A stretch of 64,000 nucleotides of DNA. Origin: Candidatus Microthrix parvicella Bio17-1. Lineage in GTDB: Bacteria; Actinomycetota; Acidimicrobiia; Acidimicrobiales; Microtrichaceae. This document shows, piece after piece, positions 49,464-57,399 of this stretch. Where the stretch lies: contig NZ_AMPG01000002.1 of assembly GCF_000299415.1 (NCBI RefSeq), positions 372,001 to 436,000 on the forward strand, written 5' to 3'. The position numbers were made by a program, and so were the translations under genes. The notes under the pieces are model-generated. The model searched no databases. It was not told where the DNA came from and worked only from the letters and a program-made list of their open reading frames with translations. Each line of letters opens with the position of its first letter. Within the stretch, counting starts at the first letter, position 1.

Positions 49464-50888
49464 GTGGAACGACGTCAACTACTTCGTATGGGTGCCACGG
49501 GCGGCGCATGGTGGGCCACACTGGCCACGGCCGGCGGATGCTCCTCGCAGCGCGACGCCGAGCGGAACGCCACCCGGGGGTCGACCTCAACGCGGCAGCC
49601 CGTTCCCGAACCGACCGCCATGGTCCGCACCAACTGGTCAAAGGACCCCTGGGCCCGTGGCTCGTACAGCTACCTGCCGGTGGGGGCAACGCCCGAGCTA
49701 CGCCGGGCGCTGGGCACCCCCATCGGCGATCGCCTGTTCTTCGCCGGTGAGGCCACCGACCTGGGCGACCCCGGCACGGTGCACGGGGCCCGGGCCAGCG
49801 GCATGCGGGTGGCGACACAGGTGGCGGCTGCGACCGGCACCGACGAGACCCTCCTGATCATCGGCGCCGGCATGGCGGGGTTGACCGCGGCGTTCGAGTT
49901 GAGCGCCGGCAGGTTCGCCGACCGCCGATACCGGGTGAGGCTGGTCGAGGCCCGCGACCGCCTGGGGGGCCGGCTCGACTCGGTCAGACCCGCCGGCCTC
50001 GACACCTACGCCGAGCGGGGCGCCTCCTGGGTGCATGGAATCGAAACCAACGAACTGGACACGCTGGTGCACGAGGCCCGGATCGACACCGTGCCCTTTG
50101 ACTACCGCCAGGCGACGCTGGGGTTGGAGGGCCGGCGACTGCCCACCGACTACCTCGATGAGCCCGCCGATGCCGTCGAGCAGGCAGCCGCCTGGGCCCG
50201 GCGACAGGGCGCCGATCAGGCACTCGCCGACGCCGTCGAGGCCAGTGGGTTCGCCGAAAAGGTCGACCAAGAGGCCCTGGAGCACTACCTGACCACCGAG
50301 GTGACCGACGAGTACGGGGCCTCAGCCGCACGGCTCTCAGCGCGGTGGGCGCTGGAGGAGGGCAACGAGGGCACCGACCTGCTGGTGGTGGGCGGCTACT
50401 CCAACCTGGCACGGCATCTTGCGAACCAGATCCCGAAAGTCGATGTCCGCCTCAGCACACCGGTGGCCGAAGTCGCCCACGACCCCGACGGCGTCACCGT
50501 CATCACGCAGACCGACGAGACGTTGAGCGCCGACCGGGTGATCGTCACCGTGCCACTCGGCGTGCTCCAGGCGGGTGACATCTCATTCTCGCCGGCGCTC
50601 TCGGAGGACCACCAGACGGCGATCGACGACCTCGGCATGGGCCTGCTTGACAAGGTGATCCTCTACTTCGATACACCGTTCTGGCAGGAGGCCGCGCCAA
50701 TGTGGACCAGGGTCGCGCCCGGCCATCCGTTCCGAGAATGGTTCAACACCTCCCCCGGCCTGGCCGATACACAACTGACGACCCTGACCGGCGGCGACGT
50801 TGCCCTGGCCTGGGCCGAGAAGACCGATCACCAGGTTCAGGCAGCGGCGCTGGGCGCCCTCGCGACCTTCATGGCAGCCGGATGGTGA
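49464..50888 (+). CDS. Circularly permuted flavin amine oxidase, Tat lipoprotein
   Basis: 474 residues from a GTG with GAGGAGG ahead. Signal VERRQLLRMG then hydrophobic residues and lipobox TAGGC (Cys26) suggests Tat export and a lipid anchor. Residues 48-120 are the canonical C-terminal segment of amine oxidases: RTNWSKDPWARGSYSYLPVG, LFFAGEAT at 91-98, then TVHGARASG. Only after this comes the FAD-binding N-terminal segment LLIIGAGMAGLTAAFELS at about 130, the RDRLGGR block, GASWVHG, ARWALEEGNEG, VIVTVPLGVLQAGD and LGMGLLDKVIL. The protein ends ALGALATFMAAGW, just where the canonical protein would pass into PEPTAMVRTNW. The order is thus C-part then N-part, a circular permutation. Substrate unknown. 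Confidence 0.85.
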   Translation: MERRQLLRMGATGGAWWATLATAGGCSSQRDAERNATRGSTSTRQPVPEPTAMVRTNWSKDPWARGSYSYLPVGATPELRRALGTPIGDRLFFAGEATDLGDPGTVHGARASGMRVATQVAAATGTDETLLIIGAGMAGLTAAFELSAGRFADRRYRVRLVEARDRLGGRLDSVRPAGLDTYAERGASWVHGIETNELDTLVHEARIDTVPFDYRQATLGLEGRRLPTDYLDEPADAVEQAAAWARRQGADQALADAVEASGFAEKVDQEALEHYLTTEVTDEYGASAARLSARWALEEGNEGTDLLVVGGYSNLARHLANQIPKVDVRLSTPVAEVAHDPDGVTVITQTDETLSADRVIVTVPLGVLQAGDISFSPALSEDHQTAIDDLGMGLLDKVILYFDTPFWQEAAPMWTRVAPGHPFREWFNTSPGLADTQLTTLTGGDVALAWAEKTDHQVQAAALGALATFMAAGW

Positions 50889-50898
50889 GCGAACAGGA

Positions 50899-51258
50899 TC
50901 ACGCCAGCAGCAGTGCCCGGATGCACAGGCCCATCAGGAACAACCCGCCCAGCCCATAGAGGAGATACGCCCAGGCCCGAACCTGGTTGCGGTACCCATA
51001 CAGGATCCCCACCGTCACCAGTGCCACGAACCCGTAGAAGATGTGAAAGTCGTCTCCGGGCGCCCGATTGCCGGCCAGGTTGGCGACTCCCAAAGCCACC
51101 TGGATAAAGATCGACGCCTCGGCGGCGATCACGAACCACCAGAGACCCCGCACCCGCAACGGCGCCCACCAGTGTGCGCCCAGGGCCCACAGCCCAGCCG
51201 CCGCGTTCACCCCAATCACCACCCACGCGAAGTTTGCGTGCAGCGTTGCGACGCTCAC
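50899..51258 (-). CDS. Small four-helix membrane protein coupled to PIG-L gene
   Basis: 119 residues, GTG start at 51258 overlapping the PIG-L stop by four bases. Four hydrophobic segments (near 9-29, 39-60, 70-86 and 95-115), with HWWAPLRVRGLWW and DDFHIFYGF between them. The His/Asp residues in loops are notable but the family is not known to me. Translational coupling to the deacetylase suggests a shared pathway. Confidence 0.75.
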   Translation of the reverse strand: MSVATLHANFAWVVIGVNAAAGLWALGAHWWAPLRVRGLWWFVIAAEASIFIQVALGVANLAGNRAPGDDFHIFYGFVALVTVGILYGYRNQVRAWAYLLYGLGGLFLMGLCIRALLLA

Positions 51259-52055
51259 AGAAGATGGGCGATCATCGGCGAATCAGCCGGGCGGGGATTG
51301 GCCGGGTCGACGAACCACTCATGACCGAACGCCACGGCAAAGATGTCATCGGGCAGCTTGAGAAACCACGAGTCATCGCCGATCTGGCTGCGGTGAGCCA
51401 CCATCGCCCGCCGCTTTGCCCCGACGACCGAGGTGACATCGACGCCGTGGGTGATCAGCGCCTCGGGACTGCCCATTTCCTCGTCCATCTTGGGCGGGTC
51501 GTCGGAGGTGGCGTCGCCCAGTTCCGACATCAGGTCGGCGGCACCCGCCATCTGCTCGCGAATCTTGTCCCGGTTCATCGTGGCCCACACCACGCTTGGC
51601 ACCTCCGCCAACTCGCCCGCCCGGGTACCCACCGTGTGCACCGCGATGTGGTCGGGGTGGCCGTAACCGCCGTGATCATCGTAGATCGTGAACACATCGG
51701 CCCGTTCCTCACGCAGGATCGCCGCCACACGTTCGGCGGCCTCGTCGACATCGGCCTGGGCGAAACAGGCCGGGTCGTCGTTGCTGGACTCCCCCGCCAT
51801 GCCGCTGTCGTGGTAGCCGAGGAACTCCACACGGTGGGCACCCAGAATCGACGCGGCCGCCTGGGTTTCGGCCCGGCGGAACGCGCCGAGTGCCTCGGGG
51901 GTTTCGGCCTCACCCTCGACCGTGAAACCGAGCTCGCCGTCAGTGGCGACGATGAGCACCACCCGATGCCCGGCCGCCGACGCCAGGGCCATCGTGCCCC
52001 CGGTGGCGATCGCCTCGTCGTCGGGATGGGCATGGAAACACACGAGCGTGGACAC
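51255..52055 (-). CDS. PIG-L family deacetylase (Mca-like)
   Basis: Zinc-dependent hydrolase with the AHPDDE ligand motif eight residues from the start and GGYGHPDH later. 266 residues from the GTG at 52055. Compared with the copy at 4879 it has a longer C-terminal half with ITHGVDVTSVVGAKRRAMVAHRSQIG, a segment typical of mycothiol S-conjugate amidase/MshB relatives (KRRAM and HxSQ). It is the better candidate of the two for mycothiol metabolism, but that is inference. Confidence 0.88.
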   Translation of the reverse strand: MSTLVCFHAHPDDEAIATGGTMALASAAGHRVVLIVATDGELGFTVEGEAETPEALGAFRRAETQAAASILGAHRVEFLGYHDSGMAGESSNDDPACFAQADVDEAAERVAAILREERADVFTIYDDHGGYGHPDHIAVHTVGTRAGELAEVPSVVWATMNRDKIREQMAGAADLMSELGDATSDDPPKMDEEMGSPEALITHGVDVTSVVGAKRRAMVAHRSQIGDDSWFLKLPDDIFAVAFGHEWFVDPANPRPADSPMIAHLL

Positions 52056-52114
52056 GACCGAGCAGGCTACCGCCACGAGCGCGGCTCGAACCTCCGCTCA
52101 GCGGACCGGTTCAC

Positions 52115-52162
52115 CTCAAATGTGTGTTCGGGCCGCGCCATCGGCTCGGAGACACATTTGAG
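52115..52162. terminator. Perfect 11-bp inverted repeat between CoA-transferase and PIG-L genes
   Basis: Arms CTCAAATGTGT and ACACATTTGAG surround 26 bases. It lies after the stop of the minus-strand racemase gene and before the start of the minus-strand PIG-L gene. A and T rich compared with its surroundings. A terminator or an operator are both possible; no T tract follows. Confidence 0.45.
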
Positions 52163-52184
52163 CCAACCCGGAACCATTTCGGGC

Positions 52185-53333
52185 TCAGGCGACAGCGCCG
52201 CCCGCTCGCAGCTCGGCCACCTTGGCGGTGTCGGCCCCCAACCATTCGGTCAGCACCTCGTCGGTGTGCTGGCCGGCGTGGGGCGGAGGGCGACGGATTT
52301 CGCCGGGGGTGCGGCTGAACCGGGGCGCAGGGGCGGGCTGAGTGATGCCGGCCACCTCGGTGAAGGTGCCACGGGCCACATTGTGCGGGTGCTGGGCCGC
52401 TTCGGACATGGTGAGCACCGGGGCGAAGCACACGTCGGTGCCCTCCATGATCTCCATCCACTCGGCCCTGGTCTTGGCCGCGAACACGCCCCGCAGCCTG
52501 TCCTTCAGCTCGGCCCAGGCGGTCTGGTCCATCTGGTGGGGCAGGTCCTCGCCCGCCAGGCCGGTGAGGCGCAACAGCTCGGCGTAGAACTGCGGCTCGA
52601 TCGAACCAATCGACACCCACTTGTCGTCGGCGGTGCGATAGGTGTCATAGAAGTGGGCGGCGGTGTCCAGCATGTTGGTGCCCCGCTCGTCGGTCCAGAT
52701 GCCCATCGCCTGGAACGCCCAGATCATCGTCATCAGGCTGGCCGAGCCGTCCACCATGGCCGCATCGACCACCTGACCCGCACCTGAACGCCCCGACTCG
52801 AGCAACGCCGCACACAGGCCCAAGGCCATCAGCATGCCGCCACCGCCGAAGTCGCCGACGAGGTTGATCGGCGGCGTGGGCTGCTCGCCGGCGCGGCCCA
52901 GATGGGCCAGCGCGCCGGCCAGAGCGATGTAGTTGATGTCGTGACCGGCCATCGGCGCGTACGGACCGTCCTGACCCCACCCCGTCATGCGGCCGTACAC
53001 CAGCTTGGGGTTGCGGGCCAGCATCTCGTCGGGACCGATGCCCAACCGCTCGGCCACACCGGGCCGGAAGCCCTCGAGAAAGGCATCGGCGGACTCGGCC
53101 AATTGGAGCACCACCTCGACGCCCTCCGGCGACTTCAGGTCCACCCCAATCGACCGGCGGCCCCGGGTCAGTAGATCGCCGGGCGGAAGGTCGGGGCTGC
53201 CCCCCGACACGTTGCCCGCCCGATCGATGCGCACAATGTCGGCCCCCAGGTCTGCCAGCATCATGGCGGCAAAAGGTGCCGGTCCGATGCCCGCAACCTC
53301 GACGATCTTGATTCCTGTCAGCGGTCCACTCAT
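52185..53333 (-). CDS. CaiB/BaiF CoA-transferase, alpha-methylacyl-CoA racemase type
   Basis: 382 residues. The catalytic pair of alpha-methylacyl-CoA racemase is present as His131 in AGHDINYIALAG and Asp161 in NLVGDFGGGG, matching His126/Asp156 of the mycobacterial racemase. The segment GFRPGVAERLGIGPDEML and MTGWGQDGP are also diagnostic. It interconverts 2R and 2S methyl-branched acyl-CoAs before beta-oxidation of branched lipids or sterol side chains. The ATG at 53333 starts MSGPLTGIKIVE. The gene is isolated on the minus strand. Confidence 0.92.
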   Translation of the reverse strand: MSGPLTGIKIVEVAGIGPAPFAAMMLADLGADIVRIDRAGNVSGGSPDLPPGDLLTRGRRSIGVDLKSPEGVEVVLQLAESADAFLEGFRPGVAERLGIGPDEMLARNPKLVYGRMTGWGQDGPYAPMAGHDINYIALAGALAHLGRAGEQPTPPINLVGDFGGGGMLMALGLCAALLESGRSGAGQVVDAAMVDGSASLMTMIWAFQAMGIWTDERGTNMLDTAAHFYDTYRTADDKWVSIGSIEPQFYAELLRLTGLAGEDLPHQMDQTAWAELKDRLRGVFAAKTRAEWMEIMEGTDVCFAPVLTMSEAAQHPHNVARGTFTEVAGITQPAPAPRFSRTPGEIRRPPPHAGQHTDEVLTEWLGADTAKVAELRAGGAVA

Positions 53334-53456
53334 GCCATCATGCTCACCGGCCAGCGGCCGACCGGTCAAGACGTGCCGGCGCATCGCCCCGCGCGTGGCG
53401 ATGCGGGATCACCATCAGTTGGGTCGGCTCAGACGTCCGATTGGCGGAGCGGGCGA

Positions 53457-54701
53457 TCACGGGCGCTCGGGCGCACTCCGACTGAGCGACGTCCCGGGTT
53501 GCTGAGGGCGCAGCCGACCGCGGATCGACGCCAGGCTGGGTATCGGCGGGTTGAACTTGGCCAACAGCGGCCCGAGCACCGCCAGGATCAACACGTAGGC
53601 CGCGGCGGTCGGCGCCAATGCCGCGTTGACGGTGGTGCCGGCGGCAAGCCCGGCGATCACGATGGAAAACTCCCCTCTGGCGATCAGCTCCATGCCCGCC
53701 CGATCGCGACCTTTTGGGCCCACCCCCAGCTGTTTGGCGGCGTAGCGGCCGGTGGAGATCTTGGTCATGGTGGTGACGATGGCGAGCAACGCTGCAACGA
53801 GGAGCACCGGCGGCAGGTCGCCCGGATCGATACGCAGGCTGAACAGCACGAAGAAGATCGCAGCGAACAGGTCGCGTAACGGCGTCAGCAGCGCCTCGGC
53901 CCGGTCGCGCACCTCCCCCGACAGCGCGATGCCAACCAGGAACGCCCCAATCGCCGAGCTGACCTGGACCTGCTCGGCAAGGCCCCCGACCACGAGGATC
54001 CCGCCCATCACGCTCAGAAGCAGCGCCTCGTCCGAGCGCGCCGAAATCACTTTGCTGATCGGCCCACCGAAGCGGATGGCCATGATCAACGCAAGCGTCG
54101 TCACCGCCAGAGCCACACCAACCGAGAGCGTGCCCGACAACAGCGAGCCGCCCACCAGCAGCACCCCGAGCACCGGCAGGTAGGCGGCGACAACCAGGTC
54201 CTCGAACACGAGAACTGCGAGCACCGCCGGCGTCTCGCGGTTGGCCATGCGATCCAAATCCGAGAGCAGCTTCGACACCACCCCGGATGACGAGATGTAG
54301 GTCACCCCGGCCAGCATCAGCCCACCGATCGGCCCCCACCCGAGCACCAGGCCCGCTACGAAACCCGGCGTGAAGTTGAGCAACACGTCGACGAACCCCG
54401 CCCGCCACCCGTTCTTCAAGCCTTCGGTCAGTTCGGCGCCGGTGTATTCCAGGCCAAGTACGAACAGCAACAACAGCACGCCTATTTCCGACGCAAGGTC
54501 GATGAAGTCCTCGGCGAAGTTCAGTTCCACCAGCCCACCGGTGCCGAAGATCAGTCCGGCCGCCAGATACGCAGGAATCGGGCTCAGCCCGATCCGGTGG
54601 GAGAGACGGGCCAAGAATCCCAGCCCGATCAGAAGCACGCCCAACTCGATGAACGCGCGGGCGACATCGGCACCTGCTGATGCCAACACAAGCTGGTTCA
54701 C
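53457..54701 (-). CDS. CPA2-type cation/proton antiporter (KhtU-like)
   Basis: Integral membrane antiporter of the KefB/KhtU type with 12 or so helices. IPAYLAAGLIFGTGG near the start, and the ion-binding region FLVGIALSGEVR and ELIARGEFSIVIAGLAAG are typical. 414 residues. It lacks a C-terminal TrkA domain; the regulator is supplied by the adjacent RCK_C gene seven bases upstream. Likely exports potassium or ammonium in exchange for protons. Confidence 0.9.
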   Translation of the reverse strand: MNQLVLASAGADVARAFIELGVLLIGLGFLARLSHRIGLSPIPAYLAAGLIFGTGGLVELNFAEDFIDLASEIGVLLLLFVLGLEYTGAELTEGLKNGWRAGFVDVLLNFTPGFVAGLVLGWGPIGGLMLAGVTYISSSGVVSKLLSDLDRMANRETPAVLAVLVFEDLVVAAYLPVLGVLLVGGSLLSGTLSVGVALAVTTLALIMAIRFGGPISKVISARSDEALLLSVMGGILVVGGLAEQVQVSSAIGAFLVGIALSGEVRDRAEALLTPLRDLFAAIFFVLFSLRIDPGDLPPVLLVAALLAIVTTMTKISTGRYAAKQLGVGPKGRDRAGMELIARGEFSIVIAGLAAGTTVNAALAPTAAAYVLILAVLGPLLAKFNPPIPSLASIRGRLRPQQPGTSLSRSAPERP

Positions 54702-54708
54702 GGAGCGC

Positions 54709-55191
54709 TCAGCTGCTCAGTCGTTCGCTCAGCACCTCGAGCCCGTCAGGCATACCGACGGCGAACACGGTGGCGCCCACCTCGAAAAGGTCGTCTGGTC
54801 CGGGCGACGGCGATGCCTCGCCATCGCGAATGATGGCCACGATCGACACCCCCGTCTCAGATCGCACCTCGGACTCGCGCAGTGTGACCCCGGCCCAGGC
54901 CGACCCCGGCTCGACGGTCAACCAGTCGAGGGTGATGCCCGCAACCTGATGGCGAAGGCGCGCCACCTCGTCGGACAGGCGGCCGCCGCCCAGCAGTTCG
55001 GCCAGGTCGCGTGCCTCGTGCTCCTCCAGATGCACCATGGCCCGGCAGGCGTCTGGGTCGTCCTTGTCGTAGAAGGCCACGTCGCGACGCCCGGTCCGGT
55101 GCACCACCACCCCCAACTGTTCGCCGTTGTCGGTGGTGAAGTCGAAGCGTGCGCCAACACCCGGCAGTTCACTCTCAGAAACGCGTCCCAT
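54709..55191 (-). CDS. RCK_C (TrkA-C) regulatory subunit, KhtT-like
   Basis: 160 residues. The N-terminal half reads LPGVGARFDFTTDNGEQLGV; the C-terminal half is a TrkA_C domain (TVEPGSAWAGVTLRESEVRS, VSIVAIIRDGEASPSPGPDD, LFEVGATVFAVG). It pairs with the antiporter gene that follows on the minus strand after seven bases, as in KhtT-KhtU of Bacillus. It should gate the antiporter in response to ligand or pH. Start ATG at 55191; an upstream frame on the same strand is not credible. Confidence 0.88.
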   Translation of the reverse strand: MGRVSESELPGVGARFDFTTDNGEQLGVVVHRTGRRDVAFYDKDDPDACRAMVHLEEHEARDLAELLGGGRLSDEVARLRHQVAGITLDWLTVEPGSAWAGVTLRESEVRSETGVSIVAIIRDGEASPSPGPDDLFEVGATVFAVGMPDGLEVLSERLSS

Positions 55192-55242
55192 TGCCCTCAG
55201 GCTAGGCGGCGGCCTTGGCCCTCGGCCTGAAAGACTGGGCCG

Positions 55243-55941
55243 ATGGCGTCCTTCCCGACCTCCACCACGCCGTCGCCGAAGTCGCCTCGGGGTGGCGCGC
55301 TCGACCAGGTTCCGCAGTGGCTCCGCCCCCTGGCGCCGGTGGTCATGATGCTGGCGGTGATGTGGGCGGTGGAGATCATCAACATTCCGTTGGGCGGGCG
55401 GCTGGATCGCTTTGGGGTGCGACCCCGCGAGTTGGCCGGCCTGCCCGGCATCGTGTTTGCGCCCTTCCTGCATGCGGGGTTTGGCCATCTGATCGCCAAC
55501 ACCGTGCCGTTTCTGGTGCTGGGCGCCGTCGTCGCCTACACCGGGCTTCGACCATTCCTCATGATCACTGCGCTCGTTATGGCCGGTAGTGGCGCCGGAA
55601 TGTGGCTGTTCGGCTCGACCAATTCGGTTCAGGTGGGCGCCAGCGGGCTGGTGTTCGGGTACCTCACCTACCTGTTGACCCGCGGGTTCTTCGCCAGGCG
55701 CTTTACCTGGATCCTGGGCGGCGCGCTGATCGCCCTGTTGTACGGCTCGATGCTGTGGGGCCTGATCCCCCGGCACGGCGTGTCGTTCACCGGCCATCTG
55801 TTTGGAGCACTCAGTGGCATCGGTGTGGCGTGGCTGATGCACCGCGACGACTCAACCGATGAGAAACTGCACCCCTATGCTGAGATGACGTCGCCTGGTG
55901 GCGGCGACACCAACGGTTCAGCACCCTGGGGGGACACATGA
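55243..55941 (+). CDS. Rhomboid family intramembrane serine protease
   Basis: 232 residues, six membrane helices. The catalytic Ser134 lies in GASG and His185 in FTGHLFG; HAGFGHLIAN at 77-86 is the family's helix 2 signature with the oxyanion His. N-terminal 25 residues are disordered and cytoplasmic. Stop overlaps the WS/DGAT start by four bases (ATGA), which couples the two genes. Divergent from the RCK_C gene. Substrate unknown. Confidence 0.92.
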   Translation: MASFPTSTTPSPKSPRGGALDQVPQWLRPLAPVVMMLAVMWAVEIINIPLGGRLDRFGVRPRELAGLPGIVFAPFLHAGFGHLIANTVPFLVLGAVVAYTGLRPFLMITALVMAGSGAGMWLFGSTNSVQVGASGLVFGYLTYLLTRGFFARRFTWILGGALIALLYGSMLWGLIPRHGVSFTGHLFGALSGIGVAWLMHRDDSTDEKLHPYAEMTSPGGGDTNGSAPWGDT

Positions 55942-57347
55942 CCACCACCGATCGTCTGAGTCCGTTGGACTCCTCGTTTCTCCACCTGGAGAACGAGTTC
56001 GCGCACATGCACATCGGCAGCACGTCGATCTTCGAGGGGCCACCCCCACCGTTCGAGGATGTTCGGGCGCTCGTGGAATCCAAGCTCATCGACATTCCGC
56101 GGTACCGGCAGGTGGTGCGCTTCGTACCGATGGACCTGGGTCGACCCGTGTGGGCCGACGACCGTCACTTCAACCTGGAATTTCACGTACGCCACACTGC
56201 GCTCCCGCTCCCGGGCGGCCGCGAGGAACTGCGCCGCCTGGTGGCCCGCATCATGTCCCAGCAGCTGGACCGCAGCCGACCGCTGTGGGAGATGTGGGTC
56301 GTCGAAGGTTTGGAGGATGGCCACTGGGCGCTCATCTCCAAGGTTCATCACGCCATGGTGGACGGCGTGTCCGGCGCCGAACTGCTGTCAACCGTGCTGG
56401 ACATCAGCCCCGACGCCACCATCGCCAAAGCAGCCGAGTGGGCGCCGCGATCGTCACCTTCCAACATCGAGCTGGCCACCGACGCGGTCGCCCAACTTGT
56501 GAAGAGCCCCTACGAGCAGGTGCGGGCGTTGCGTGCAGCCGGTCGGGTGCCACGCCAGGCGATCGAACAGCTCAAAGAGGTGGGCGCCGGGCTCAGCTCA
56601 CTGGCGGGGATTCTGTCGGCGACACCCGAGAGCACCCTGAACGGGCCCATCGGCCCCCACCGGAGGTACGTCTGGACGTCGATTTCGGTGGACGACATCA
56701 AGACGGTTCGGGCCGCGCTCGGCGGCACGTTCAACGACGTGGTGCTGGCCACGATCACCCGGGGCTTCCGGTCACTGTTGCGAGCCCGCGACGAGAGCAC
56801 CGACCGTGTGGTGCGCACGCTGGTGCCGGTTTCGGTGCGGCCGCGCAACGATGGTGAGGTGGCTGCCGGCGACGGCACCATGGCCAACAAGGTGTCCGCC
56901 ATGTTCGCCGAACTGCCGGTGATGCTTGACGACCCCGGCGAGGCCCTGGCGGCCGTCTCGGAGCAGATGGCCGACCTCAAGGAGTCCAAGCAGGCGGTGG
57001 CCGGTGAGGCACTCACGTCGATGGCCGACTTCGCCCCGCCCATGCTGTTGGCGTTGGGAGAACGGGTGGCCGCCCGGGCGGCTCAGCGCAACGTCAACAC
57101 GGTGACCACGAACGTGCCCGGTCCCCAACTGCCGTTGTATTCGCTGGGACGGCGGATGCTGGAGATCTTCCCGTTCGTGCCGCTGGCCGGTCAGGTGCGC
57201 GTTGGGGTGGCCATGTTTAGCTATTACGGCACCGTGTACTTCGGTATCACCGGCGACTACGACACGTGCGAAGACATCGGCGTGCTCAGCGACGGCATTG
57301 AGGCGGGCATGGAGGACCTGCTGCACCTGGCTCGGGCCGCCTCCTGA
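55938..57347 (+). CDS. Wax ester synthase / diacylglycerol acyltransferase (WS/DGAT)
   Basis: Final enzyme of triacylglycerol or wax ester storage: acyl-CoA + diacylglycerol or fatty alcohol. 469 residues with the catalytic HHAMVDG at 137-143. N-terminal LSPLDSSFLHLENE and the C-terminal NVPGPQLPLY region are both typical. Coupled to rhomboid upstream; the hydrolase/AMP-binding fusion follows after 53 bases. Storage lipid synthesis is a known trait of Candidatus Microthrix and mycobacteria. Confidence 0.96.
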   Translation: MTTTDRLSPLDSSFLHLENEFAHMHIGSTSIFEGPPPPFEDVRALVESKLIDIPRYRQVVRFVPMDLGRPVWADDRHFNLEFHVRHTALPLPGGREELRRLVARIMSQQLDRSRPLWEMWVVEGLEDGHWALISKVHHAMVDGVSGAELLSTVLDISPDATIAKAAEWAPRSSPSNIELATDAVAQLVKSPYEQVRALRAAGRVPRQAIEQLKEVGAGLSSLAGILSATPESTLNGPIGPHRRYVWTSISVDDIKTVRAALGGTFNDVVLATITRGFRSLLRARDESTDRVVRTLVPVSVRPRNDGEVAAGDGTMANKVSAMFAELPVMLDDPGEALAAVSEQMADLKESKQAVAGEALTSMADFAPPMLLALGERVAARAAQRNVNTVTTNVPGPQLPLYSLGRRMLEIFPFVPLAGQVRVGVAMFSYYGTVYFGITGDYDTCEDIGVLSDGIEAGMEDLLHLARAAS

Positions 57348-57399
57348 AGAACGCTCCGCGCTGACCGAGCGTTGCCCGCTGAGCGGGCAGAATGCAAGC

